Shown here: positions 8,496 to 18,457 of the stretch, in pieces
How the letters are laid out: each line of letters begins with the position of its first letter
How positions within the stretch are numbered: position 1 is the first letter of the stretch
Assembly (NCBI GenBank): GCA_035653295.1
Contig: DASRCB010000315.1
Coordinates: forward strand, 1-64,000
DNA length: 64,000 bases
Reading direction: 5' to 3'
Source: DASRCB01 sp035653295
GTDB lineage: Bacteria; Acidobacteriota; Terriglobia; Bryobacterales; Bryobacteraceae
The notes under the pieces: generated by a model
What the model was told of the DNA's origin: nothing
Database searches by the model: none
What the model saw: only the letters and a program-made list of their open reading frames with translations
Program-made: the position numbers and the translations under genes

Positions 8496-9809
8496 CTACA
8501 CGGCCGCCAATTCATGCGCATGTTCGTACGGGCACGGTCTCCCGTCCAGATGCGCTTCGAACTCATCACGGAACTTTTCGACGAAGGACATCATGGGCAT
8601 CGCCGCCGCGTCGCCAAGGGCGCAAAACGTGCGGCCGAGCATGTTGCGCGCCACGTCGTACATCAGATCGATGTCGCCCCGCACACCGGCGCCGTCGTGC
8701 ATGCGCGTGAGCACCTTCCGCAGCCAAGTGGTGCCCTCGCGGCAGGGAATACACCAGCCGCAGCTCTCGTGAGCGTAAAACCGCATGATGCGCAGCATGG
8801 CTTTCACCATGCAGGTGTCTTCATCCATGACGATCACGCCGCCGGAGCCGAGCATGCTCTTTGCTTTTGCGACGGTGTCGAAATCCATGGCCAGGTCGCA
8901 CTCGTCGGCCTTCAGCACCGGACACGAAGACCCGCCCGGAATCACCGCCTTCAGCTTCTTCCCGCCCGGTATACCGCCGCCGACTTCGTCGATCATGCGC
9001 AGAAGGTTGAAGCCCATCGGCAGTTCGTAAACGCCAGGTTTGTTGACATGACCCGAAAGACAGAACAGCCGTGTGCCGCCGTTCTTGGGCGTACCCAGCG
9101 CCGCGAACGCCGCGCCCCCGTCGCGAATGATGAACGGGACCGCCGAGTAGCTCTCCACGTTATTGACCACCGTCGGGCAGCTCCACGCGCCGACAACGGC
9201 CGGAAACGGTGGCTTCAGACGCGGAATGCCTCGTTTCCCTTCCAGCGAATCGAGCAGCGCCGATTCCTCGCCGCACTCGTAAGCCCCCGCACCGCTGTGT
9301 GTCCGTACGTCGAATTTCCAGCCGGAGCCCAGCGCGTTGTCGCCCAGAAACCCGCGCCCGTACGCCTCGTCGATGGCCCGGTCCATGATCTCGATCAGAT
9401 AGCGATACTCGCCGCGTATATAAATGTAGCCGGCGTTCGAGCCGATCGCCCGCCCGCAGATCATCATGCCCTCGATCAGCTGGTGCGGATCGTACTCCAT
9501 CAGCAGCCGGTCTTTGCAGGTGCCCGGCTCGCTCTCGTCGGCGTTGCAGATCACATACTTCGGTTTCGGCGAGTTGCGCGGCACGAAGCTCCACTTCATG
9601 CCTGTCGGAAAACCCGCGCCGCCGCGCCCGCGCAGCGCCGAGGCCTTCACTTCATCAATGATCTGCTCCGGCGTCATTTCCAGCGCTTTGCGAATCGCGG
9701 CGTATCCGTCGGTCGCAAGATAGGTGTCGATGCTCGCCGAATTCGCCATCCCGAAGCGGCGGCTCAGAACTTTCACCTCCAGCGGACTCGGTTCGTTATA
9801 AAGCGGCAT
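8496..9809 (-). CDS. nuoF: NADH-quinone oxidoreductase subunit F (NADH- and FMN-binding)
   Basis: Entry point of electrons into complex I: oxidises NADH through FMN and passes electrons to a 4Fe-4S cluster. The product is 437 residues. The glycine-rich nucleotide site reads LRGRGGAGFPTGMKW and continues to VICNADESEPGTCKDR, both family signatures. The N3 cluster ligands appear in SCGWCIPCREGT and, about 45 residues later, in TFCALGDAA. It starts MPLYNEPSPLEVKVL. The gene lies 4 bp downstream of nuoE. All expected active-site motifs are present. Confidence 0.97.
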   Translation of the reverse strand: MPLYNEPSPLEVKVLSRRFGMANSASIDTYLATDGYAAIRKALEMTPEQIIDEVKASALRGRGGAGFPTGMKWSFVPRNSPKPKYVICNADESEPGTCKDRLLMEYDPHQLIEGMMICGRAIGSNAGYIYIRGEYRYLIEIMDRAIDEAYGRGFLGDNALGSGWKFDVRTHSGAGAYECGEESALLDSLEGKRGIPRLKPPFPAVVGAWSCPTVVNNVESYSAVPFIIRDGGAAFAALGTPKNGGTRLFCLSGHVNKPGVYELPMGFNLLRMIDEVGGGIPGGKKLKAVIPGGSSCPVLKADECDLAMDFDTVAKAKSMLGSGGVIVMDEDTCMVKAMLRIMRFYAHESCGWCIPCREGTTWLRKVLTRMHDGAGVRGDIDLMYDVARNMLGRTFCALGDAAAMPMMSFVEKFRDEFEAHLDGRPCPYEHAHELAAV

Positions 9810-9813
9810 GTGC

Positions 9814-10302
9814 TTAACTCACCCGCGCCCGGCGGATGTCGTCGATCAGCTTGTCCAGTTTCTCGGGCGTCACGAAATGATGGAAATCGTAATTGATCTC
9901 GACCGCGGGCGCCCAGGAGCAGGCGCCCATGCACTCCACCTCTTCCAGCGAAAACAGCCCGTCGGGAGTCACTTCTTTGTTGCCGATTCCCAGCTTCTTC
10001 TTCGCATGATCGTAGAGCTGCTCTCCACCCACCAGCAGGCAGCTGATATTCGTGCACACCTGCACGTGATAGCGGCCCATGGGCCTGCGGTGCAGCATCG
10101 AGTAGTAGCCAACCGTTTCATCCACGGTCAGCGGCTGCACGCCGACGCGCTTCGCCACTTCCTCGATCAGCTCCGTGGTAACCGCGCCCACCTCATCCTG
10201 GGCGTACAGCAGCATGGGCACGATGGCCGACCGCTGCCGCCCCTCGGGATAGATGGTCAGCAGCTTCGCGAACTTCGCTTCCAGCTCCGGCGAAAAAGTC
10301 AT
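9814..10302 (-). CDS. nuoE: NADH-quinone oxidoreductase subunit E
   Basis: Thioredoxin-like 2Fe-2S subunit (24 kDa homologue) of the NADH dehydrogenase module, 162 residues. The four cluster ligands are visible as the pair in QVCTNISCLL and the pair in VECMGACSWAPA. The N-terminal helical part ends in VDETVGYYSMLHRRPMG, typical of the family. The ATG immediately follows the nuoD stop codon, so translation is probably coupled. Together with nuoF and nuoG it encodes the electron-input module. Confidence 0.96.
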   Translation of the reverse strand: MTFSPELEAKFAKLLTIYPEGRQRSAIVPMLLYAQDEVGAVTTELIEEVAKRVGVQPLTVDETVGYYSMLHRRPMGRYHVQVCTNISCLLVGGEQLYDHAKKKLGIGNKEVTPDGLFSLEEVECMGACSWAPAVEINYDFHHFVTPEKLDKLIDDIRRARVS

Positions 10303-11538
10303 TTAGCGATCCACGTCCCCCAGCACAAAATCCTGGCTGCCCATGGTGGCGATGGTGTCGGCGATCAGCGTCCCCTCGATCATCTTCGGCAGGCCCTGCA
10401 GGTTCCCGAAACTCGGCGTGCGCATGAAGACGCGATATGGCCGCGACGTTCCGTTGCTCACGATGTAGTAAGCGATCTCGCCGCGCGGCGACTCGATAGC
10501 CTGATACACTTCACCGGCCGGCACGCGGTAGCCCTCGGTGACGATCTTGAAGTGGTAGATGAGCGCCTCCATCTGCGTCTTCATCTTTTCCCGGTCGGGA
10601 AGTACGATCTTCGGCGCGTTCGCCTGCCACGCGCCCTCGGGCATGCCCTCCAGCGCCTGCACGATGATCCGCGCGCTTTGCCGCATCTCTTCCATGCGCA
10701 CCTGGTATCGCGAGTACACGTCGTTGCCGGTCCGCGTCGCTACCTTGAAATCGAATTTGTCGTAGCTGGAGTAGGGCTCGGTTTTTCTCACGTCCAGTGG
10801 CAGTCCCGCCGCCCGCACCATCGGCCCGGTGATGCCCAGGTCCAGCATGTCCTCCAGCGCGATCGGCCCCACGCCGACGGTCCGCCGCTTCCAGATCGGG
10901 TTCTGATCCAGCAGCTCTTCGTACTCGTCCACCTTCTCCGGAAATGAGCGAATGAAGCGCGCCACCATGCGGTCCCACCCGCGCGGCGGCTCCAGCGCCA
11001 GGCCGCCCGGACGGATGTAGCTGGTCATCATCCGCTGCCCGGAGAACTGCTCGAAGATCTTCAGAATCTCCTCGCGCTCGCGGAAGCAGTAAAAGAATAC
11101 GCTCATCGCGCCCAGATCGAGCGCGTGCGTCCCCAGCCAGACCAGATGGCTGGCGATCCGCTGGAATTCCACCAGCATCACCCGCATCCACTGCGCCCGC
11201 GCCGGGATCTCGATATCGCCGATCAGCTTCTCCACCGCCAGCGAATACACGAGGTTGTTCGACAGGTTCGCGAGATAATCGACGCGATCGGTCAGCGTGA
11301 CCGTCTGCTGCCAGGTCTTGACCTCGCACTCCTTCTCGATGCCCGTGTGCAGGAAACCGATGTCCGGCGTGGCCTTCACCACTGTTTCGCCGTCGAGCTC
11401 AATGATCACGCGCAGCACACCGTGCGTCGAGGGGTGCTGCGGCCCCATGTTCAGCACCATGCGCCGCGGCGTGCCCGTCCCGCCTTCCAGCGCCGCGGGC
11501 GCCGGCATGCTTTCGGTATGCTCGATCAGTTCCTGCAT
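10303..11538 (-). CDS. nuoD: NADH-quinone oxidoreductase subunit D
   Basis: 49-kDa-type subunit, evolutionarily derived from the large subunit of NiFe hydrogenases, forming the quinone site with NuoB. The product is 411 residues. Family motifs include NMGPQHPSTHGVLRVIIELD near residue 30 (containing the quinone-site histidine), DIGFLHTGIEKECE, and the C-terminal SQDFVLGDVDR. The hydrogenase metal ligands are absent, as expected in complex I. Its start lies 6 bp beyond the nuoC stop. nuoD is separate from nuoC, not fused as in E. coli. Confidence 0.97.
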   Translation of the reverse strand: MQELIEHTESMPAPAALEGGTGTPRRMVLNMGPQHPSTHGVLRVIIELDGETVVKATPDIGFLHTGIEKECEVKTWQQTVTLTDRVDYLANLSNNLVYSLAVEKLIGDIEIPARAQWMRVMLVEFQRIASHLVWLGTHALDLGAMSVFFYCFREREEILKIFEQFSGQRMMTSYIRPGGLALEPPRGWDRMVARFIRSFPEKVDEYEELLDQNPIWKRRTVGVGPIALEDMLDLGITGPMVRAAGLPLDVRKTEPYSSYDKFDFKVATRTGNDVYSRYQVRMEEMRQSARIIVQALEGMPEGAWQANAPKIVLPDREKMKTQMEALIYHFKIVTEGYRVPAGEVYQAIESPRGEIAYYIVSNGTSRPYRVFMRTPSFGNLQGLPKMIEGTLIADTIATMGSQDFVLGDVDR

Positions 11539-11544
11539 GGTGAG

Positions 11545-12030
11545 TTACTCATTCTGGTACGTGTACTTGTGCCCATGAACCGGGTAATCCTTCCGCAGCG
11601 GATGTCCTTCCCAGTCAATCGGCATGAGAATGCGGCGCAGGTCCGGATGATTGCGGAAGCGGATGCCGAACATATCGAATACTTCGCGTTCGTACCAGTT
11701 GGCGCCGCGCCACACACTCGTAACCGATTCCACCTCGGGCTCCTGCTCCCGCACGCGCACTTTCAGACGGATCCGTTCGTTACGGCTGGTCGAGTGCAGA
11801 TGGTAAACCACCTCGAACCGAGGATCTGCGGGATACCAGTCCACGCCGGTGATGGAGCTGATGCGATTAAACTCCATCTCGCGGAAAAAGCGGCACACAT
11901 CGACAATCTTCCCCGGCGCTATGAACAGCGTCGGCTCATCGCGGTCCCGGTGGCCGTCGACAATGGCCGCGCTGTCGCGCTGCTCCAGCGCCGCTGCGGC
12001 GGCGACATCCTTCAAAGCTTCAGGAAGCAT
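11545..12030 (-). CDS. nuoC: NADH-quinone oxidoreductase subunit C
   Basis: 30-kDa-type peripheral-arm subunit of complex I, 161 residues. The family signature is ERFVFDMFG-like, here YEREVFDMFGIRFRNHPDLR, followed by RRILMPIDWEGHPLRKDYPV. The N-terminal part (about 40 residues) is variable, as usual. It begins 7 bp after the nuoA stop. In the canonical order nuoB separates nuoA from nuoC; there is no room for it here, so NuoB must be encoded elsewhere in the genome. Confidence 0.96.
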   Translation of the reverse strand: MLPEALKDVAAAAALEQRDSAAIVDGHRDRDEPTLFIAPGKIVDVCRFFREMEFNRISSITGVDWYPADPRFEVVYHLHSTSRNERIRLKVRVREQEPEVESVTSVWRGANWYEREVFDMFGIRFRNHPDLRRILMPIDWEGHPLRKDYPVHGHKYTYQNE

Positions 12031-12037
12031 TCGGCTC

Positions 12038-12433
12038 TTAGTCTTCTTCTCCGCCCGGACTGCTCAGCGCCCAGTCCAGCACGCCCTTCTTCCAGATATA
12101 GAAGAAACCGGCCAGCACCAGCACCACGAAGACCAGCATTTCGAAGAACGCGAACAGCCTGAGTTCGCGGTAAACCACAGCCCACGGGTAAAGAAAAATG
12201 GCTTCGATATCGAACAGAATGAAAACGATGCCCACCAGGTAGAACTTGACGCTGAAGCGCTCGCGCGCCGACCCCGTCGGCGCCATGCCCGATTCGTACG
12301 GCGTATCCTTCAGCCGGCTCTTGACACGTTTTCCAAGCAGCCACGAAAGCGTGACCAGCGCCGAGGCAACCGCGATGGCGAGGAGGATCTGTATCAGGAC
12401 CGGAAAGTATGTCTGCGGATACGAAGTAGGCAT
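12038..12433 (-). CDS. nuoA: NADH-quinone oxidoreductase subunit A
   Basis: Small membrane subunit of complex I with three helices, 131 residues from the start at 12433 (MPTSYPQTYFPVLIQILLAI). The frame allows an ATG ten codons earlier at 12463, but homology favours the internal start, and AAGGA lies about 12 bases upstream of it. Key motifs are the DTPYESGM loop, containing a conserved cysteine-loop equivalent, and FDIEAIFLYPWAVVYREL. It is the first gene of the operon and is divergent from thiS, with only 38 bp between the starts, so the nuo promoter must be compact or overlap thiS. Confidence 0.94.
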   Translation of the reverse strand: MPTSYPQTYFPVLIQILLAIAVASALVTLSWLLGKRVKSRLKDTPYESGMAPTGSARERFSVKFYLVGIVFILFDIEAIFLYPWAVVYRELRLFAFFEMLVFVVLVLAGFFYIWKKGVLDWALSSPGGEED

Positions 12434-12453
12434 TACCAGTCGCTGTCCTTCAC

Positions 12454-12459
12454 TATAAT
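12454..12459 (+). promoter_or_regulatory. Candidate -10 box of thiS
   Basis: Perfect TATAAT at 12454-12459, 12 bp before the thiS ATG. No good -35 hexamer is visible at normal spacing. If it is used, the transcript would have a leader of about 6 nt, too short for a ribosome binding site. Confidence 0.45.
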
Positions 12460-12471
12460 ACATAGCGAGAC

Positions 12472-12699
12472 ATGGCCAGCCCCGAAACAGAATCGAATCA
12501 GAGTGTTGTGATTAATGGGCGCCCGCGCGAGATTCCCGCCGGCCTCACCGTTGCCGCGCTGCTGCGCCACCTGTCCGTCGACCCGGAGCGCGTAGCTATC
12601 GAACTGAATCGCGAGATCATTCGCAAGCCGTCCTGGGACAGCACGAAGGTGGACCCCGGCGCGGAACTGGAAATCGTCCAGTTCGTCGGCGGCGGCTGA
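12472..12699 (+). CDS. thiS: Sulfur carrier protein ThiS
   Basis: Small ubiquitin-like sulfur carrier, 75 residues. ThiS is adenylated at its C-terminal glycine by ThiF, converted to a thiocarboxylate, and donates sulfur to the thiazole of thiamine. The decisive features are the C-terminal VQFVGGG ending in the required Gly-Gly, and the beta-grasp pattern with NGRPREIPAGLTVAALL and VAIELNREIIRKPSW. The region around residue 50 resembles ThiS more than MoaD, which argues for thiamine rather than molybdopterin synthesis. No other thi gene (thiG, thiF, thiE) is adjacent. The first ~10 residues are poorly conserved, so the exact start is less certain. Confidence 0.86.
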   Translation: MASPETESNQSVVINGRPREIPAGLTVAALLRHLSVDPERVAIELNREIIRKPSWDSTKVDPGAELEIVQFVGGG

Positions 12700-12733
12700 G
12701 AATCTCCTGCCGCAGTAGAATTATAGACAGCAC

Positions 12734-12970
12734 ATGAACAACCCACAGTTGTTCTTCGCCATCGGCATTCCCACCCTCGCCATCCTTGTCGGAATCCTGG
12801 TCAACATGATCCAGGTGAGCACGATAAATGCACGTATAACGGATGTGGTCAGTCGCCTCTCCGCCCTCGAAGACCGCGTAAACACCGGTTTCGACCTGCT
12901 CACGAAGAAGATCTACGAACTGGACACCCGCATCTCACGCATCGAAGAGCGCCTGAACTTCCGGTCCTGA
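12734..12970 (+). CDS. Small membrane-anchored coiled-coil protein, unknown function
   Basis: 78 residues. Residues about 5-27 (LFFAIGIPTLAILVGILVNM) form one transmembrane helix; residues about 35-75 show heptad-like spacing (VVSRLSALEDRVNTGFDLL, then YELDTRISRIEERLNF) expected of a coiled coil. This architecture is common in short proteins that oligomerise at the membrane, but no family function can be assigned. A TAGAAT hexamer at 12716-12721 lies 12 bp before the start. It is 34 bp downstream of thiS on the same strand and followed by an independent MerR-type gene with its own promoter. Confidence 0.72.
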   Translation: MNNPQLFFAIGIPTLAILVGILVNMIQVSTINARITDVVSRLSALEDRVNTGFDLLTKKIYELDTRISRIEERLNFRS

Positions 12971-13009
12971 GGGCTGTCTTTCGGCTTCCCGGACCGCTGA
13001 TTCCGCGGT

Positions 13010-13024
13010 CGGTACCGGTCCGTC
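13010..13024. repeat. Intergenic 15-mer shared with 48159-48173
   Basis: CGGTACCGGTCCGTC occurs here and again at 48159-48173, in both cases a short distance upstream of a plus-strand gene. Here the preceding GGACCG at about 12990 can pair with CGGTCC, giving a loose stem that might also act in termination of the small membrane protein gene. Confidence 0.4.
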
Positions 13025-13034
13025 GATTGCCCTA

Positions 13035-13062
13035 TTGACTCCTCCCGCCGCTGACGTACAAT
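13035..13062 (+). promoter_or_regulatory. Sigma70-like promoter of the MerR-type gene
   Basis: TTGACT at 13035-13040 and TACAAT at 13057-13062 with a 16-bp spacer, both close to consensus. The predicted start of transcription is near 13069, about 33 bases before the ATG at 13102. Confidence 0.6.
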
Positions 13063-13101
13063 CTTTATGGCTCCTCAACTCAGAAACGCGGACGGGTAAA
13101 C

Positions 13102-13611
13102 ATGTTCAAAACAAAGAAAACGCGTCCTGAAAGTTCGTCCGACGCCCAGAACTTCTCCTCCAGCGACGTGGCGCGCATCGCCCAGGTCAGCCTGCGCCAG
13201 CTCCAGTGGTGGGACGAGCGCAAGGTTGTATCCCCCAGACACGAAGGTCATAAGCGGGTCTACACGCCTGAAGAAGTAATCGAGATCACAGTCATCGCCG
13301 AACTCCGCCGCAAGGGTTTTTCCCTCCAGAAAATCCGCCGCGTGCTCCGGTTCCTGCAGCGTGAGATGGGCCGCCGCCTCGCCGACGTGCTGGAGAATAA
13401 TTCCGACCTGCACCTCGTCACGGACGGCAAGGCAATTTACCTGGAAGACGAGCGCGAACGCATCATCGACATCCTCAAGAACGCCCGCCAGCCAATGTTC
13501 CTGGTCTGCGTCACCGATCAGGTACGCCGCCTGGGAACCACCAATGGCGCCCCGCGTAAGCCCGTCCGCACCGAGAGCGCCGCCGGGATCAAAAAAGCCC
13601 GCATGGGCTAA
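13102..13611 (+). CDS. MerR-family-like transcriptional regulator
   Basis: 169 residues. Residues about 18-85 form a winged helix-turn-helix of the MerR class: FSSSDVARIAQVSLRQLQWW is the recognition region, and HKRVYTPEEVIEITVIAELR the wing and following helix. The C-terminal part lacks the cysteines of metal-sensing MerR proteins and shows no recognised ligand domain; LENNSDLHLVTDGKAIYLED could be a short beta-rich sensor segment. Because the -10 and -35 elements upstream are normally spaced (16 bp), there is no sign of the long-spacer MerR target promoter at its own gene. The regulated genes are unknown. The neighbouring protease gene follows after a 95-bp gap on the same strand. Confidence 0.8.
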   Translation: MFKTKKTRPESSSDAQNFSSSDVARIAQVSLRQLQWWDERKVVSPRHEGHKRVYTPEEVIEITVIAELRRKGFSLQKIRRVLRFLQREMGRRLADVLENNSDLHLVTDGKAIYLEDERERIIDILKNARQPMFLVCVTDQVRRLGTTNGAPRKPVRTESAAGIKKARMG

Positions 13612-13684
13612 CCGGAACCTCGGCAGGAAACTGAACCTTTCGCTGCGGCGTCCCGTCTTAACAGAAGACGTCCGTCATCCTCGC

Positions 13685-13690
13685 TATAAT
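13685..13690 (+). promoter_or_regulatory. Candidate -10 box of the S41 protease gene
   Basis: TATAAT at 13685-13690, ending 16 bp before the ATG at 13707 and overlapping the earlier in-frame ATG at 13689. This overlap argues that 13707 is the true start. Confidence 0.45.
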
Positions 13691-13706
13691 GAGGTCAAGA
13701 ACCCGT

Positions 13707-15313
<1,607 letters not shown>

Positions 15314-15314
<1 letters not shown>

Positions 15315-17116
15315 TGGATTCGGCCGTAACGGCTGCATCGCTACATACTCTTCCGCACGCCCGGCCTGAGCCGCAGATCACGGTTCTCGACGCGGGCGGG
15401 CAGTATTGCCACCTGATCGCGCGCCGCGTACGCGACCTGGGCGTTTATGCCGAGGTCCGGCCCAGCGACACGCCCGCATCTGAGTTGAAGAACCGCCGAG
15501 GCATAATCGTTTCCGGCGGCCCGGCCAGCGTGTACGAAGCCGGCAGCCCGCGCATCGACCCCGAGATCCTCAACGCCGGACCCGCGATCTTCGGCATCTG
15601 CTATGGCCTCCAGGCCGTGGCGCACGCGCTCGGCGCGCCGGTACAGCGCGGCGAAAAGGGCGAATATGGTCTGGCGCGCATCGAACTGCGGCACGCGCAT
15701 CCGTTGTTTCCCGGCGAGTCGGCCGGTGGTTTGCAGGTTTGGATGAACCACCGCGATCGGCTCGAGGCGCCGCCTGCCGGCTTCGATCTCATCGCTTCCA
15801 GCGGCGACTGCCCGGTAGCTGCCATCGCGCACCGTGAGCGGCCGATCGCCGGCGTGCAGTTTCACCCCGAAGTCGTGCACACCCAGTTCGGCGGCGAGAT
15901 TCTGGCGAACTTCGTGTTCGGCATGGCCCAGTGCGAGCGCGACTGGAGCCCCAAAGACCGGCTGGGGCTGATTGAGGCAGACATCCGCGAAACCGTTCGG
16001 GACCGCAGCGTTTTCTTCTTCGTCAGCGGCGGTGTCGATTCCACCGTCGCCTACACGCTGTGCCTGCGCGCTCTCGGCCCGGACCGCGTGTTCGGCATCT
16101 ACGTCGATACCGGGCTGATGCGTGAGGGCGAAACCGAGTACGTGCGGCGGCTGTTCGCCACTCTTGGCGCAAAGGCTTTCCGCGTTGAGGACGCCTCCCG
16201 CGAGTTCCTCGAAAAGCTGGCCAGCCTGACCGATCCCGAAGCCAAGCGCATGGCCATCGGCGAGGAGTTTGTCGCCGTCCAGGACCGCATTCTCCGATCC
16301 GGCCACTTCCTCGACGGCAACTGGATTCTCGGCCAGGGCACCATCTACCCGGACACGATCGAATCCGGGGGCACGGCCAATGCCGACGTTATCAAGACGC
16401 ATCACAATCGCGTCGCCGGCATCCAGCAGTTGATCTCCGAGAACCGGCTGGTCGAGCCATTGGCCTCCTTCTACAAGGATGAGGTGCGGGAGATCGGCCG
16501 CGAGCTGGGCATCCCCGGCGAGTTCCTCTCCCGGCATCCGTTCCCCGGCCCTGGGCTGGCCATCCGCTGCCTGTGCTCGGCTGAGGAGCGCCCGCTGGTG
16601 CGCATCGATGACGGCCTGCTTCTGCCGATCCGCTCGGTAGGCGTTCACGGCGATTCGCGCAGTTATCGACCCGTGCTGTGGGGCTTCATCGGCATGGACC
16701 ACGCCCGAGCAACGGAGCTGGTGAACGCGTCCACGGAGTTCAACCGTGTGATCTGCCAGACCGCTTCGAATGCCGCGTTCGGAGACATGCGGGTAACCCG
16801 GGGCTTCATCGACGAAACGCGGCTTGCCCGCCTGCGCCGGGCCGACTTCGTGGTCCGCCGCTTTTCCCAGAGCGCCGGCTTCGAGGACCAGGTATGGCAG
16901 TTCCCGGTCGTGCTGATCCCGGTGGGCACGTCGGAGCGGCCCGACTCCGTCGTCCTGCGACCCATTCACTCGGTCGACGGCATGACCGCGCAGTCGGTAG
17001 AGATGCCGCGCGAGCTTCTCAGCCGAATTGGCGCCGAACTGCTCGCCATCCCCGGTGTATGCAGCGTTTTTTACGACCTCACACACAAGCCTCCGGGAAC
17101 GATAGAGTGGGAGTAG
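15314..17116 (+). CDS. guaA: GMP synthase (glutamine-hydrolysing), long form
   Basis: Converts XMP to GMP with ATP and glutamine. The product is 600 residues, about 75 longer than E. coli GuaA. The N-terminal glutaminase carries Cys96 in FGICYGLQAV and the His-Glu pair in GVQFHPEVVHT. The ATP pyrophosphatase P-loop reads FFVSGGVDSTVAYT. The C-terminal dimerisation domain is interrupted after SVGVHGDSRSY by an insert of about 85 residues containing RRADFVVRRFSQSAGFEDQV and WQFPVVLIPV, before SVDGMTAQ and the terminal KPPGTIEWE. From memory, eukaryotic GMP synthases have a similar insert at the same place; this comparison is recalled, not computed. The ATG overlaps the ctp stop by one base. Confidence 0.95.
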
Positions 17117-17122
17117 GTCCAC

Positions 17123-17566
17123 ATGGACAAGTTCGCGGACAAGATCAGCTACTTCCGCTTCCAGGTGCTGCCCGGGGAAAGTCAGGAGGAGTTCGACGCG
17201 CTCCTGGCGGAATACGGCCGAGCCTACGGCCCCAGCGGGATTCACGAGCGTTTTCTGGTGGACGACATGGCGCGGGCGCACTGGAAGATCGTGCGCATGC
17301 ACCGCGTGGCGGAACTGGTTCGGGCACATCCTAAAGCCGCGGCCACGGCGGCCCGTGACATCGCCACCAACGAGCGCACGCTGCGCCGCGCGCACAAGCA
17401 CCTGCTGGAGTTTCGCAAGCTGAATGGCCGGCCCGAAAAGGACACGCCGGAGCGGCGCGCGCTGCGCGACACTGCCATGCAGGGCCGGCTTCCGGCCAAT
17501 ATCGCGAGACGCCCCACCCTCGACATGCTCTTCGGCAACAGCGACCCGTTTGTTTCACGAGCGTAA
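17123..17566 (+). CDS. Hypothetical helical protein, related to the 21480-22100 product
   Basis: 147 residues, rich in Arg and Ala and apparently all helical. The stretch SQEEFDALLAEYGRAYGP followed by IHERFLVDDMARAHWKIVRM resembles the corresponding region of the product at 21480-22100 (NQADFDACLARYRDEFEPTT, then HERFLVELMTQSRWELQRTN). This copy lacks the N-terminal STGPRTPEGK segment of that protein. The family is widespread and multicopy in Acidobacteria, as I recall, and has no known function. There is no signal peptide. It follows guaA by 6 bp and may be read through from the ctp-guaA transcript. Confidence 0.7.
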   Translation: MDKFADKISYFRFQVLPGESQEEFDALLAEYGRAYGPSGIHERFLVDDMARAHWKIVRMHRVAELVRAHPKAAATAARDIATNERTLRRAHKHLLEFRKLNGRPEKDTPERRALRDTAMQGRLPANIARRPTLDMLFGNSDPFVSRA

Positions 17567-17581
17567 AGGCGACATGCACGC

Positions 17582-18433
17582 ATGAGATCTCGTATCGCTG
17601 CAGCCATTGCTCTGGCGGCAGTTTTCGTTCACGCACAGCAGCCGCTGACCGCGCGCCAGGTGATCGAGCGCATTCAGAAGAACGTCGGCGTGACCTGGCA
17701 AACTCCCACCGTCGACACCTTTAAGGCCGGGGATCCGGAGACGCGCGTCACTGGCATCGCAACCGCGTTCACCGACAGCTACGACGTCCTCCAGCGCGCC
17801 GCCTCGAGCGGGAAGAACCTGATCATCAGCCACGAGCCGAGCTTCTATAACCACCTCGATGAGACGAAGGCGCTCGAGAACGACGCCGTCTACCGGCAGA
17901 AGATCGAGTTCATCCGCCGGCACAACATGGTCGTGTTCCGCTTCCATGATCACTGGCACATGCGCCGGCCGGACGGGATCATGGTGGGCATGGTTCGCGA
18001 ACTGGGCTGGGAAAGGCAGCAAAGCCAGACCGACCCGGCGCTGTTCGCCGCGCCGCAGCCGACCCTGGGCGCTCTGGCGGCGAGCATTCGCGATCGCCTG
18101 CACGACAAAACCCTGCGCGTGGTGGGCGATCCCGGGGAGAAACTCGCGCACATCGCCATGCTGCCCGGAGCGGCGGGCGCCGACCGGCAGATCGCGATGC
18201 TCGAGCGCAGCGATGTGGACGCGCTGGTGGTGGGCGAAGCGCGCGAGTGGGAAACGGTGGAGTATGCTCGCGACGCCCTCAACGAGGGCCGCCACAAAGG
18301 GCTGATCATCATCGGCCACGTGCTGTCGGAGGAGGCCGGTATGGACGAGTGCGCCCGCTGGCTAAAAACCTTCATCACGGAAGTGCCGGTCGAGTTCATT
18401 CCTGCCGGCGAGCCGTTCTGGCGCCCTGAATAG
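17582..18433 (+). CDS. NIF3-like protein with a signal peptide
   Basis: 283 residues. Residues 1-19 (MRSRIAAAIALAAVFVHAQQ) are a clear signal peptide. The mature part has NIF3/DUF34 metal-binding motifs: LIISHEPSFYNHLD early, NMVVFRFHDHWHMRRPDG, and a C-terminal half with ALVVGEAREWETVEYARDAL and KGLIIIGHVLSEEAGMDECA, containing the histidine and glutamate that complete a dinuclear site in the family. NIF3 proteins are usually cytosolic and of uncertain enzymatic function, so export is unusual. The gene starts 15 bp after the preceding hypothetical gene and is followed by the convergent NIPSNAP gene. Confidence 0.82.
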   Translation: MRSRIAAAIALAAVFVHAQQPLTARQVIERIQKNVGVTWQTPTVDTFKAGDPETRVTGIATAFTDSYDVLQRAASSGKNLIISHEPSFYNHLDETKALENDAVYRQKIEFIRRHNMVVFRFHDHWHMRRPDGIMVGMVRELGWERQQSQTDPALFAAPQPTLGALAASIRDRLHDKTLRVVGDPGEKLAHIAMLPGAAGADRQIAMLERSDVDALVVGEAREWETVEYARDALNEGRHKGLIIIGHVLSEEAGMDECARWLKTFITEVPVEFIPAGEPFWRPE

Positions 18434-18457
18434 GGTCACTGCCTAATTCGGGGAGCA

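Noticed and set aside
7160..8710. Long plus-strand frame opposite nuoG.
   Set aside because: Arg/His-rich shadow of an assured Fe-S subunit gene.
15341..17401. A long minus-strand frame opposite guaA.
   Set aside because: No conserved motif; it is the complement of guaA, whose motifs are unmistakable.
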